This document shows, piece by piece, positions 27,107 to 36,539 of a stretch of DNA of 64,000 nt. Position 1 is the first letter of the stretch. Each line of letters begins with the position of its first letter. Below the pieces are notes generated by a model that saw only the letters and a list, made by a program, of their open reading frames with translations, did not search any database and was not told where the DNA came from. A program made the translations under genes and the position numbers. This DNA is from Tritonibacter multivorans. GTDB taxonomy: Bacteria > Pseudomonadota > Alphaproteobacteria > Rhodobacterales > Rhodobacteraceae. The stretch lies in NCBI RefSeq assembly GCF_001458415.1, contig NZ_CYSD01000042.1, positions 248,001 through 312,000 on the forward strand. The letters are read 5' to 3'.

Positions 27107-30100
27107 TTATTCTGCGGCGCGCAGTTTCGGGTCGTGCTTGGCCGGGTGGGCGTCGCCTTCGGGGCCGTGCGGATGATCTGCCGGTGGGGTTTCCGCATCC
27201 AGACCGGTCCAGTCGATTTCCGTCGAAGGCAGCTGGCGGGCCTTGCGGCGCAGTTGCATATCGCGGGCAATCCGGCTGGAGGCGCCGCGGGTGGCGCGGG
27301 CCATGCCACGGCCCATGGCGAACCAATAGGTCGAGGCCCAGACCCGGATCGCCAGCAGCGAGGGTGTCACCACCAGTGTCAGCACGGTGGCAATGCCAAG
27401 ACCAAAGACCACGGCGGTGGCCAGCTGTTTCCACCACAGCGCGGTGGGGCTGTCGATGGTGTAGCCACCGCCAAAGAAGTCGAGGCTGATGCCGAACATC
27501 ATTGGCGCAAGACCGGCCATTGTGGTGATGGTGGTCAGCAGAACCGGGCGGATACGCGCCTGGGCGGTGCGAATGATCGCTTCGATCCGCGGCATATGCT
27601 GCGAAAACTCCTGATAGGTGTCGATCAGAACAATATTGTTGTTCACCACAATCCCCGCCAGCGCCACGATGCCGGTGCCGGTCATAATGATCGAGAAGGG
27701 CTGCTGCATGACCATCATGCCGATCAGCACGCCGGTGGTGGACAGAACCACCGCCAGCAAAACCAGCACAGCATTGTAGAAGCTGTTGAACTGCGCCAGC
27801 AGGATCACGAACATCAGCGCAAGTGCACCGGCAAAGGCCTTGGACAGGAAGGCCCCGGATTCGGCCTGTTCTTCCTGATCCCCGGTCCATTCCCAGGTGA
27901 TATTGGCGCCAAAGGGGGTGGTGTCGAGCCATGTGGTCAGCGTGGCAATGCGTTCATTGGCATTGATCGGCACCAACTGGCTGCTGTCGCTTTCCAGAGC
28001 CGTGGACAGGGCCTCCGGCGTTTCCGCGCCTGTCAGGGCAAAGACTTCGGTCACAGAGCCATTGGGTAGGGTAAAGGTCTGTCCCTTGGGGACGGTGCCT
28101 TCTGGCACGTCCTTCAGGATGGCCAGCGACTGCGGGGTCTCGCCAGATGTGTCCATCACTTGCGTCAGGCCGGGTTCAATGTCGGCCTTTACATCGAAAT
28201 AACGCTGCTGTTCGGTGCGCGAAATGGTGGCGAGCTTGGGCACCGGCTGGCGGGTGACAAAGTTCGACAGCGGCACAAGCCCTTCGGACGTGCGCAGTTT
28301 CAGATTGTCCAATGTGGACAGCACACGCTGGTCTTCCGGAAGGCGCAGGCGGATTTCGATTTCCTCGTCCGAGCTGTCGACCCGCATGGTGTCCAGCAAG
28401 ATCCCACGGGTGACAAGCTGCACCATTGCCCCAACAGAGGCCACGTCAGAGCCGTAACGACCCGCTTTGGCCACATCGACGTCGATTTCCCAGTCAATGC
28501 CGGGCAGGGGGAGGCTGTCTTCGATCTGCACCAGACCGGCGGTCTCCTCGAACTGAGTGCGGGCCGCAACTGTGGCTTCGGTCAGGGTTGCCCAGTCGTC
28601 GCCTTTGATGCGCAGATGCACCGGTTTGCCGGACGCAGGGCCACCTGCGATGGCGCGGACTTCGACTTCGAAGCCCGGCAGGCTGTCGACAGCGGCCTGC
28701 AGCTGCTCCAGCACCAGATCGCCATCGTAATCGTCTGCGGTCACTTCGCGCGACATCAGACCGCCGAGGATGGGTTCTTCCTGTGTTGGGCGATCTTCCC
28801 ATGGGATGATCTCGAACTGGACCTGACCAATGGTGTCTGGCGGTGTGCTGGCGCCAGAGCTGTCTGTGTTCAGACCGCCATCGCCCGCAAAGGAGAACAC
28901 ATTGGTGACGGCCTTATGTTCCATGATCAGGTTTTCAGTGGCCCGCACCATGGCGTCTTTTTCGCGCAACGACAGGTTGCCGCGGACGTAAGCCGTGGCC
29001 TGTTCGGGTTCCTGTTCGACAAAGAATTCAACGCCATAGTTGTTCTGGCTGAAGGTCTGGAACACGGTGGCAATACCAAAGCCAACAACCGCGAGGGTCA
29101 CCAGCGGCATGATCGGGTTGCCCGCGATCATTTTGATGATCCAGCCAAAAAGACCCAGGCGATTGCGCGCAGTGACGGTGTTTTCAGTGCGGCGCCATTC
29201 GGCCGCGCCCAAGGCCACAGAAGCAAAAAGAGCGGAAAAGATGAACAGGGCGATGCCAGCGATCATCGGGCCGACGCCTTCGGCCTCGGTGAACAGATAG
29301 TTGGGGTTCAGCATCTGCATTGCACCGGTAAACATGCACCACAGGGCCAGCGGCACCAGAGCGGCCCGCACGACCCACGGGAGGCTTGCCCGCAATGCGT
29401 CCGAGATATAGCCGATGGTGCGCGAGATGCGGCCCGTCACACCGCCCATCACGGGCAGGTAGACCAGTGCCACCACCAGTGAAGCCGACAGAACAAAGAT
29501 CAGCGTCACCGGCAGCATGCCCATGAATTCGCCCGGAACGCCGGGCCAGAACAGCATTGGCAAAAACGCACAAAGTGTGGTCGCGGTGGAAGAAATAATC
29601 GGCCAGAACATTCGTTGCGCGGCCTCGACATAGGCATGCATCGGGCCGGTGCCTTCAGAGATGCGCTTATCGGCGTATTCCACAACCACAATCGCGCCGT
29701 CGACCAGCATGCCGACCGCAAGGATCAGGCCAAACATCACGATGTTGGAGATGGAGATATCCATCAGCGCCAGAAGGGCGAAACACAACAGGAAAGAGGT
29801 CGGGATCGAGAAACCCACCAGCAGCGCGGCGCGGCTGCCAAGGGCGGCCAGTACAACGATCATCACCAGCGCAATCGCCGTCAGGACCGACCCCTCAAGC
29901 TGGCTGACCATCGAGCCAACAACGCGGCTCTGGTCGTTGGAGGTGCCAAGCGTCACGGCCGCCTGAAGCTCCGGCGGCCATTTGGCCTGTGCGGCGGCAA
30001 GGGTGGCTTTGACCTCGTCCACGGTGTCGATCAGGTTGAAGCCTTTGCGTTTCACCACCTGCAGTGCCACGGTATCATTGCCGTCAAACCGGGCGGTGCC

Positions 30101-30904
30101 TTCACGGTCTTCAAAGGTGAAATTGATCTGCGCCAGTTCGCCCAATGTGACCACGCGGTCGCCATTTGTTTTGACGGGCAGGGCATAGATGTCTTCGACA
30201 CTGTCGAAAGACGAGGGGATCTTGACCGAGAAAGCGCCCTGATTGCTGTCCACTTCGCCCGCGGCGATCAGCTGGTTGTTGTTCTGAACCACGGTGATCA
30301 GTTCGAGCGCGGTGACGTTATAGGCCTCGAGCTTCAGCGGATCGATCAGCACTTCGACCATTTCGTCACGGTTGCCCGCGATCCCGGCCTCCAGCACGCT
30401 GTCCAGCGCCTCGATCTCGTCCTGTAGGTCTTTGGCCAGACGCGCCATGGTCCGTTCGGGGACCGGACCGGTGAGGTTCACAATGACAATCGGGAACTCG
30501 GAAAAGTTGATCTCGGTGATCGAATATTTCTCGGCCCCTTCCGGGAACTCGGCTTCGGCGGTGTCCATCGCGTCACGCACTTCGGCGAGCACGGCAGCCT
30601 TGTCCCAGCCAAAATCAAACTCCAGCGCCACACCGGCATAGCCTTCGGCAGCGGTGGCGGACATTTTGTCGAGCCCGTCAAGATCGGCAAGCTCGGTCTC
30701 CATCACCTTGACCAGCAGGGTTTCGCTGTCCTCGGCCGAGATGCCAGGGAAAGAGACAGAGATGAAGAGCGCGGGGATTTCAATGTCCGGCTCGCCCTCT
30801 TTGGGCAGGCTGACATAGGCGAAACCGCCGACCAGCAGGGAAATGGCGATGAACGCCAGAACCATCCGGGCGCGCGAGGCGGCCCAGTCGACGATGCCCA
30901 TCAT
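27107..30904 (-). CDS. RND efflux permease (AcrB/HAE-like)
   Basis: 1265-residue inner-membrane proton-driven efflux pump. It has the N-terminal TM helix, the periplasmic porter domain (EKYSITEINFSEFPIVIVNLTGP), the conserved first TM cluster with GLILAVGMLVDGAIVVVEYADKR (proton-relay Asp in TM4 region) and the second-half repeat ending in GTGIVALAGIVVNNNIVLIDTY. It is longer than AcrB (about 1050) because of extra length between the TM clusters and a charged C-terminal tail. The start overlaps the adaptor stop by 4 bp. Substrate unknown. Confidence 0.93.
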   Translation of the reverse strand: MMGIVDWAASRARMVLAFIAISLLVGGFAYVSLPKEGEPDIEIPALFISVSFPGISAEDSETLLVKVMETELADLDGLDKMSATAAEGYAGVALEFDFGWDKAAVLAEVRDAMDTAEAEFPEGAEKYSITEINFSEFPIVIVNLTGPVPERTMARLAKDLQDEIEALDSVLEAGIAGNRDEMVEVLIDPLKLEAYNVTALELITVVQNNNQLIAAGEVDSNQGAFSVKIPSSFDSVEDIYALPVKTNGDRVVTLGELAQINFTFEDREGTARFDGNDTVALQVVKRKGFNLIDTVDEVKATLAAAQAKWPPELQAAVTLGTSNDQSRVVGSMVSQLEGSVLTAIALVMIVVLAALGSRAALLVGFSIPTSFLLCFALLALMDISISNIVMFGLILAVGMLVDGAIVVVEYADKRISEGTGPMHAYVEAAQRMFWPIISSTATTLCAFLPMLFWPGVPGEFMGMLPVTLIFVLSASLVVALVYLPVMGGVTGRISRTIGYISDALRASLPWVVRAALVPLALWCMFTGAMQMLNPNYLFTEAEGVGPMIAGIALFIFSALFASVALGAAEWRRTENTVTARNRLGLFGWIIKMIAGNPIMPLVTLAVVGFGIATVFQTFSQNNYGVEFFVEQEPEQATAYVRGNLSLREKDAMVRATENLIMEHKAVTNVFSFAGDGGLNTDSSGASTPPDTIGQVQFEIIPWEDRPTQEEPILGGLMSREVTADDYDGDLVLEQLQAAVDSLPGFEVEVRAIAGGPASGKPVHLRIKGDDWATLTEATVAARTQFEETAGLVQIEDSLPLPGIDWEIDVDVAKAGRYGSDVASVGAMVQLVTRGILLDTMRVDSSDEEIEIRLRLPEDQRVLSTLDNLKLRTSEGLVPLSNFVTRQPVPKLATISRTEQQRYFDVKADIEPGLTQVMDTSGETPQSLAILKDVPEGTVPKGQTFTLPNGSVTEVFALTGAETPEALSTALESDSSQLVPINANERIATLTTWLDTTPFGANITWEWTGDQEEQAESGAFLSKAFAGALALMFVILLAQFNSFYNAVLVLLAVVLSTTGVLIGMMVMQQPFSIIMTGTGIVALAGIVVNNNIVLIDTYQEFSQHMPRIEAIIRTAQARIRPVLLTTITTMAGLAPMMFGISLDFFGGGYTIDSPTALWWKQLATAVVFGLGIATVLTLVVTPSLLAIRVWASTYWFAMGRGMARATRGASSRIARDMQLRRKARQLPSTEIDWTGLDAETPPADHPHGPEGDAHPAKHDPKLRAAE

Positions 30905-32154
30905 TGGTCAGATCCTTCCGCCAGAGTGCGATAGGTGGCCTCGACCGGGACACCAGCGGTGACAAAATCCTGCCCGACGACGATAACATCGGCTTCTTCC
31001 GGCAAGCCGCCGAGCCAGACACCTTCGGCGGTGTCGCGCAGCATCTCGACGGGCACAAAACCTGCTGTCTGGTCGTCGTTTACAATGCGCACACCCAGAC
31101 GGCCGGCATTGTCAAGGGTCAGGGCCGATTGCGGCAGTTGGTGCGCCTTGGTGCCTTCGGCGCCGATCATGATTTCGGCGGTCTGACCGTCGCGAATGGC
31201 AAGATCCGCGTTTGGAACGGTGATTTCGACCTCAAAGGTGCGGGTGTTCTCATCGGCGGAGCGGCTGATGAAGGTCACATTGCCCTGAACCTGCTGGCCG
31301 GTGGCCAGACGGGCACCCGCCAGCGACCCCAATGTGACGCGGCTGACTTGGGTTTCAGGCACAAAGCCCACCAGTTTGATGGTGTCCAGCTGGATTACGG
31401 TGGCACAGAGGCTGCCGGGCTGCAGCAGGCTGCCAATCTCGGCGGTGTCGCTTTCCAGAAGGCCAGCAAAGGGCGCTTTCAGGACCAGATGCTCCATCTC
31501 TTTCTTGGCGGCGGCCACTTCGGCGCGGGCGCTTTCGATGCCGGCCTTTGTGGTTTCCAGACCGCTGAGCCCCGAAGCGATCGATGCATGAGCCGCGCGT
31601 TCTGTGGCCTGTGCAGCCGCCAGACGGGTTTCCGACGCATAGCCCCCTTCGGACAGTTTCGAGGCGGCGGTCAGGTTGATTTCCGCCTCATGCAGGCGGG
31701 CCTGCGCTTCGGCGATGCGGGCCTGCGCTTCGGGGACGCGGGCTTCGGCTTCTTTCAGGTGCGCTTCGGCTTCCAGCAGGGCCGCAGGGCGGGTGCCGGG
31801 GTCCAGCTCGCACAGGATGTCGCCTTTATTGACCGCAACACCCTTGCGCAATGGTTCCGAGATAACGGTCGAAGAGGTCTCGGCGCGCACGTCCACTTCG
31901 CGCATCGCGCGGGTCTGGCCCCGCAGGATCACCGCATTGTCGATGTTGCGGGCGCTCGACCGCAGCGCCACAACGCCCACGCGGGAAATCGCCTCTGCCT
32001 CGGTCGCGACCTCTGCCTCTGTAGCCGCTGTTTCGGTTTCACCTGCGGAGGCGTCTTCGCCACGGGCAAAGGCCATCAGGCTGTCGCGTTCCATAATCAG
32101 GCCGAACAATAGGGCGCTGACCGCAACGGCGGTGAGGGGTGGAATGATACGCAT
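30901..32154 (-). CDS. RND efflux periplasmic adaptor (HlyD/MFP family)
   Basis: 417-residue membrane fusion protein. An N-terminal TM anchor (MRIIPPLTAVAVSALLFGLI) is followed by a split lipoyl/barrel domain and a long alpha-hairpin of Ala/Glu-rich heptads (EAHLKEAEARVPEAQARIAE). A C-terminal beta-barrel follows, with GFVPETQVSRVTLGSLAGARLATGQQVQG recognisable as the MFP barrel. ATG 32154 has GGAG nine bases upstream, and the longer frame to 32376 is not credible. Coupled (ATGA) to the permease. No outer-membrane factor gene is adjacent. Palindromes upstream suggest regulation. Confidence 0.9.
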   Translation of the reverse strand: MRIIPPLTAVAVSALLFGLIMERDSLMAFARGEDASAGETETAATEAEVATEAEAISRVGVVALRSSARNIDNAVILRGQTRAMREVDVRAETSSTVISEPLRKGVAVNKGDILCELDPGTRPAALLEAEAHLKEAEARVPEAQARIAEAQARLHEAEINLTAASKLSEGGYASETRLAAAQATERAAHASIASGLSGLETTKAGIESARAEVAAAKKEMEHLVLKAPFAGLLESDTAEIGSLLQPGSLCATVIQLDTIKLVGFVPETQVSRVTLGSLAGARLATGQQVQGNVTFISRSADENTRTFEVEITVPNADLAIRDGQTAEIMIGAEGTKAHQLPQSALTLDNAGRLGVRIVNDDQTAGFVPVEMLRDTAEGVWLGGLPEEADVIVVGQDFVTAGVPVEATYRTLAEGSDQ

Positions 32155-32176
32155 GACGGTCTCCGTCTGAATGACT

Positions 32177-32190
32177 CGTCTAAATAGACG
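32177..32190. promoter_or_regulatory. Palindrome CGTCTA-AA-TAGACG upstream of the RND operon
   Basis: Perfect 6-bp dyad with a 2-base centre, 23 bp from the adaptor start. Size and position fit a TetR-type repressor operator, which is common for RND pumps, but no TetR gene is visible in the window. Confidence 0.45.
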
Positions 32191-32227
32191 TCTTTTTCGA
32201 TCAATACCCTGTGAAGTGCAGGTGATA

Positions 32228-32245
32228 CTGTGATTTAGGTCACAG
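32228..32245. promoter_or_regulatory. CRP-type palindrome CTGTGA-N6-TCACAG
   Basis: Both half-sites match the TGTGA-N6-TCACA consensus exactly, within a perfect 6-bp dyad (spacer TTTAGG). The centre lies 82 bp upstream of the adaptor start on the minus strand. A CRP/FNR-superfamily regulator would be expected to bind. Confidence 0.6.
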
Positions 32246-32622
32246 AAAGGTGACCTTACGTCGCCAATTGCCCTGCGTTTGCGCATTTTCGGCGCGCTCT
32301 GGTGTTGGGCGGGCAATGGCAGCGCTGTGCTCTCCCTCTGATATAGGGCGAAGCTGGGCGCGTGCCAAAAGCCCAATGGTCGCAGGCCCGAGAAAGTTTC
32401 GAAACATCAGGCAGATGTTTCCGGCGCGCAACGGTTTTACGCAGCAGGACCGCCCAGCAGGACCAGACGCGCGGCAGATCAGCGGTGATCCCCGTTTGCT
32501 AAGGCTTGGCTTGCGACGGTCAAGCGGCTATGACAAGCCGGAGATTAAGTTTTTCAGCGCGCCTGCGCGCCGGAAATGAAAGACGTTTGGCGACTGCCAA
32601 CACGAAGTTAAGGGCCAAAGAC
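32246..32622. other. Gene-free interval with no recognised coding function
   Basis: About 377 bp between the palindromes and the YfgM-like gene. The longest plus-strand frame here (32250-32579, 109 codons) resembles no family and has the mixed Arg/Ala/Ser composition of a GC-rich chance frame. I see no tRNA, terminator or clear RNA hairpin. It probably holds the promoter of the YfgM-like/bamB/der block. Confidence 0.5.
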
Positions 32623-33306
32623 ATGAGCGATACCGACAGTTTCATCGAAGAGGTGACCGAGGAAGTCCGGCGGGATCGCCTGTTCCTCATGCTGCGGCGC
32701 TATGGCTGGATTGGCGTGGCCGGTGTTCTGCTGATTGTGGGCGGGGCCACCTGGCGTGAAATTCAGCGCTCTGCCGATCAGGACGCGGCGCAGGCGCTGG
32801 GGGATCAGATGACCGCCGCGCTGGAACAAAACAGCCCCGAAGCCCGCGCCGCCGCGCTGGCCGAGGTTCAGGCCACAGGCCCTGCCGCCCAGGCACTTCT
32901 GCGCATGGCGGAAGCGGGCGCCTTGGTGGAAGCTGGCGACAAGGCCGCGGCCGCCGACATGCTGAAGGCGCTGGCGTCAAACGGCGCGCTGGATCAGGTC
33001 TACCGCGACCTTGCTGCGTTCAAGGCGCTGGGTCTGCAATCTGATATCCTGAGTGTCGATGAACGCCGCCTTGCCTACGAGGCGCTCGCCCGTCCCGGTG
33101 CCCCGCTTTACCTGCTGTCGCAGGAACAGCTGGCGCTCCTTGAGATTGAAACCGGCGACATTGACGCAGCTGTGGCGCGTCTGCGTGAAATTTCCCTCTC
33201 GGCTGGTGTGTCTCGGGACTTGCAAGACCGTGTTCGGCAAGTGATTGTAGCGCTTGGTGGTTCGCTGGAAAGCGGGTCTGAGGCAGAGGTCTCTCAGGAC
33301 GGCTAA
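32623..33306 (+). CDS. YfgM-like inner-membrane tetratricopeptide protein
   Basis: 227 residues. A cytoplasmic N-terminus (MSDTDSFIEEVTEEVRRDRLFLMLRRYG), one TM helix (WIGVAGVLLIVGGATW, about 29-44), then a periplasmic alpha-helical TPR-like part. Its location directly before bamB and der matches the conserved yfgM-bamB-der order, where YfgM helps periplasmic folding near the Sec translocon. ATG 32623 is the start of the recognisable N-terminus; the frame runs further upstream. Confidence 0.82.
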   Translation: MSDTDSFIEEVTEEVRRDRLFLMLRRYGWIGVAGVLLIVGGATWREIQRSADQDAAQALGDQMTAALEQNSPEARAAALAEVQATGPAAQALLRMAEAGALVEAGDKAAAADMLKALASNGALDQVYRDLAAFKALGLQSDILSVDERRLAYEALARPGAPLYLLSQEQLALLEIETGDIDAAVARLREISLSAGVSRDLQDRVRQVIVALGGSLESGSEAEVSQDG

Positions 33307-33388
33307 TACACGCTGACCAGCCGGTCGGAACGGGGGGATTGACGCCCCGCCGACGGCGGATGGGAAGATCAAAAGTAAGGGCAGGGGC

Positions 33389-34741
33389 ATGGCGACAATG
33401 TTCGCGGGACAGATTTTCAAAACCAGCGTGAACGCGCGCAAAGGGATGCGGGCGGTGCTGATGGCAACGGCCCTCACGGCACTGGTTGCAGGCTGCGCAG
33501 AAGAAGAAGAGATCCTGCGCGGCGTGCGCGAAGAAATTCGCCCCGATGCCCTTTTGGAAGTCGAAAACAAATCCGTTGCCTTCGCCGCTCCGAAACAGGT
33601 CGCGAACCGCAGCTGGGCGCAAAGCCCGGGGCAGGCGGATGCGCGCACCGACAATGCCGCCCTGTCGCAGGCCCCGGCGCTGCTGTGGTCGGTGAACATT
33701 GGCCAAGGCGACAGCCGCAAACAACGGATCACCGCAGCGCCTATTGTGGCGGGCGGTTTGATTTACACGCTCGACAGCGGCGCGCGGGTGAGCGCGGTTT
33801 CCCCCGAGGGGGCGGTGGTGTGGCAGAAACTGGTTTTGCCCCCCAATGACGATGAAACACAGGCCACCGGCGGTGGCATGGCCTATGCGGATGGCGTGAT
33901 TTACGTGTCTTCGGGCTTTGGCCTGTTGACGGCGCTGAACGCAGAAACCGGCGCACAGATCTGGCAGCAGAAACTGGGCGGTACCGGGTCGGGCCAGCCA
34001 ACCGTCCACGGCGGGCTGGTGTATCTGGTATCCGGCGATGCCAAGGGCTGGGCAGTCAATACCAAGGATGGCCGCATTGCCTGGCAGATCGAAGCGACCG
34101 AGACCCCGTCGAATGTTCTGGGCGCACCAGCACCGGTTGTGACCTCGGATCTGTCGATCTTTGCCTTTGGTTCGGGTGACATTGTCGCGACCTTCAAGCG
34201 CGGCGGCTTCCGTCGCTGGGGCGCGGCTGTGTCCGGGCGCCGCGAAGGCAGCGTGATCGCGCAGGTGGGCGATGTCACAGGCGCGCCCTTTGTGCAGGGC
34301 AGCCGCATGTATGTGGCCAACCAGTCGGGCCGCACGGTGGCCTTTGATGTGGACAAGGGCACCCGCATCTGGACCGCGCCCGAAGGCGCCACGGGTCCTT
34401 TGTGGGCGGCCGGCGACAGCGTGTTCCTGGTCAGTGACCTGAACAACCTGCTGCGTCTGTCGGCGTCGACAGGGGAAATCATCTGGTCCCAGCCGCTGGC
34501 GCGGTTCCTGAAGGACAAGCCCGGCAAGCGCGCCGCGATTGTGGCCCATCACGGGCCTATTCTGACCGGTGGTCAGTTGGCGGTGGCCTCGGGCGATGGG
34601 GCGCTGCGCTTCTTTGATCCCAAAGATGGCAGCCTGACTCATAGTGTCGCGGTCAAAGGCGGCGCCACCACAGAACCGGTTGTGGCAGGACGCACGCTTT
34701 ATGTTGTGACCCGCGACGGCGATCTGGCGGCCTATCGCTAA
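33389..34741 (+). CDS. bamB: Outer-membrane protein assembly factor BamB (lipoprotein)
   Basis: 450-residue PQQ-like beta-propeller lipoprotein of the BAM complex. The lipobox VAGC ends a signal region (RAVLMATALTALVAGC). Propeller blades show the repeated AxxG-x-W motif: LDSGARVSAVSPEGAVVWQ, LNAETGAQIWQQ, VNTKDGRIAWQI, VDKGTRIWTAPEG and SASTGEIIWSQ. The N-terminal Met choice is uncertain (33389 or internal Met). It sits between the YfgM-like gene and der. Confidence 0.9.
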   Translation: MATMFAGQIFKTSVNARKGMRAVLMATALTALVAGCAEEEEILRGVREEIRPDALLEVENKSVAFAAPKQVANRSWAQSPGQADARTDNAALSQAPALLWSVNIGQGDSRKQRITAAPIVAGGLIYTLDSGARVSAVSPEGAVVWQKLVLPPNDDETQATGGGMAYADGVIYVSSGFGLLTALNAETGAQIWQQKLGGTGSGQPTVHGGLVYLVSGDAKGWAVNTKDGRIAWQIEATETPSNVLGAPAPVVTSDLSIFAFGSGDIVATFKRGGFRRWGAAVSGRREGSVIAQVGDVTGAPFVQGSRMYVANQSGRTVAFDVDKGTRIWTAPEGATGPLWAAGDSVFLVSDLNNLLRLSASTGEIIWSQPLARFLKDKPGKRAAIVAHHGPILTGGQLAVASGDGALRFFDPKDGSLTHSVAVKGGATTEPVVAGRTLYVVTRDGDLAAYR

Positions 34742-34878
34742 GGGGCTTTGACGGCCCAATAAATTGCGAAATCTCTGGCTCTGCAGCGCAGGTTGCATAG
34801 CTCCTTTGTGCAGAAAACACTGGCCCCTTGTCCCGAGATGCGCTATGCGCGCGTCTCAAATCACGGAAAGTCGTACCC

Positions 34879-36351
34879 ATGTCTTTTACCCTCGCCATCG
34901 TTGGGCGCCCCAACGTGGGCAAGTCCACCTTGTTCAACCGTCTTGTCGGCAAGAAGCTGGCGCTGGTCGATGACCAGCCCGGTGTAACGCGCGACCTGCG
35001 CGAGGGCGAGGCACGTCTGGGCGATCTGCGGTTCACGGTTGTGGACTCTGCCGGTCTGGAAGATGCCACCGACAACAGCCTTGAAGGCCGCATGCGCCGC
35101 CTGACCGAGCGCGCGGTGGAAATGGCTGATGTCTGCCTGTTCATGATCGACGCGCGTGTGGGGGTGACCCCAACCGATGAGATCTTTGCCGATATCCTGC
35201 GCAAGAAGAACTCTCATGTGATCCTTGCTGCCAATAAATCCGAAAGCAATGCTGCGGATGCAGGCGTGCTGGAGGCCTGGAACCTTGGCTTGGGCGAACC
35301 CATCCGCCTGTCGGGCGAACATGGCGAGGGTCTGAATGACCTCTACTCCCAGCTGCTGCCGATCTCCGAGAAGTTCGAAGAAATGGCCGAAGAGACCGGT
35401 CCAGAAACCGATGTGAGCCTCGACGACGACGACTTTGAGGATGACGAAGAGGTCGAATACGAAATTCCGATGCCCACCGACCACAAGCCGCTTCAGGTGG
35501 CTGTGGTGGGGCGTCCGAACGCCGGGAAGTCCACGCTGATCAACAAGATCCTTGGCGAAGACCGTCTGCTGACCGGCCCCGAAGCCGGGATCACCCGCGA
35601 CGCGATTTCTTTGCGGATCAACTGGAACGACACGCCGATGCGGATCTTTGACACCGCCGGCATGCGCAAAAAAGCCAAAGTACAGGAAAAGCTGGAAAAA
35701 CTATCGGTCTCTGACGGTCTGCGCGCGGTGAAATTTGCTGAGGTTGTGGTGGTCCTGCTCGACGCCGCAATTCCGTTTGAACAGCAAGACCTGCGTATTG
35801 CGGATCTGGCCGAACGCGAAGGCCGCGCGGTGATCATCGCCGTGAACAAGTGGGATATCGAAGACGAAAAGCAGGAAAAGTTGAAGAACCTGAAAGAGGC
35901 CTTCAACCGTCTGCTGCCACAGCTACGTGGCGCGCCGCTGATTACGGTCTCTGCCAAAACCGGTCGCGGTCTGGACCGCCTGCATGATGCGATCATGCGC
36001 GCTTATACCACCTGGAACCGCCGTGTGCCGACCTCGGCACTGAACCGCTGGCTCGCAGGCATGCTCGAACAGCACCCGCCGCCCGCGCCGCAAGGCAAGC
36101 GTATTAAACTGCGCTATATGACCCAGGCCAAAAGCCGTCCCCCGGGGTTTGTGGTGATGTGTTCGCATCCCGACAAAATGCCCGACAGCTATTCGCGGTA
36201 TCTGGTCAATGGCCTGCGGGAAAGCTTTGATATGCCCGGTACGCCCATTCGCCTCTATATGCGCGGGCAGGGGGATCAGAACCCCTACAAGGGCAAAAAG
36301 AAATCCACGCCCTCGCGGCTGCGCAAGCACCTCGAAGGGCGCAAGTCCTGA
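34879..36351 (+). CDS. der: Ribosome biogenesis GTPase Der (EngA)
   Basis: 490-residue double-GTPase required for 50S subunit assembly. The first G domain has GRPNVGKST, the second GRPNAGKST (both Walker A/G1). G3 appears as DSAGLED and DTAGMRK, and G4 as ANKSE and NKWD. The acidic linker ([18 protein letters not shown]) is characteristic, and the C-terminal KH-like domain starts near [17 protein letters not shown] 34879 begins [14 protein letters not shown]; the 17 codons upstream are not family-like. Confidence 0.96.
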   Translation: MSFTLAIVGRPNVGKSTLFNRLVGKKLALVDDQPGVTRDLREGEARLGDLRFTVVDSAGLEDATDNSLEGRMRRLTERAVEMADVCLFMIDARVGVTPTDEIFADILRKKNSHVILAANKSESNAADAGVLEAWNLGLGEPIRLSGEHGEGLNDLYSQLLPISEKFEEMAEETGPETDVSLDDDDFEDDEEVEYEIPMPTDHKPLQVAVVGRPNAGKSTLINKILGEDRLLTGPEAGITRDAISLRINWNDTPMRIFDTAGMRKKAKVQEKLEKLSVSDGLRAVKFAEVVVVLLDAAIPFEQQDLRIADLAEREGRAVIIAVNKWDIEDEKQEKLKNLKEAFNRLLPQLRGAPLITVSAKTGRGLDRLHDAIMRAYTTWNRRVPTSALNRWLAGMLEQHPPPAPQGKRIKLRYMTQAKSRPPGFVVMCSHPDKMPDSYSRYLVNGLRESFDMPGTPIRLYMRGQGDQNPYKGKKKSTPSRLRKHLEGRKS

Positions 36352-36356
36352 ACAAG

Positions 36357-36392
36357 ACCCCTCTCGGATGACAATCCGGGAGGGGTTTTTCT
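36357..36392 (+). terminator. Terminator after der
   Basis: Interrupted stem ACCCCTC-CGGAT / ATCCGG-GAGGGGT, four-base loop, then TTTTCTTG. It begins 6 bp after the der stop. Confidence 0.8.
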
Positions 36393-36539
36393 TGTGCGCT
36401 TGCCCTTTGCGGGATGTTGCGCAACACTTATCTCTGTGTAGCGATTTTCGGCCCCTTTGCACAAAAGGCATAGTTTGTGTTTTCACGACGGTGTCACAGT
36501 AGCATTCTAGGGGGGTATTCAGTTTATCAGGGACAGGAC

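Noticed and set aside
32250-32579. 109-codon frame in the interval before the YfgM-like gene
   Set aside because: Composition matches a chance frame and there is no recognised family or coding signal.
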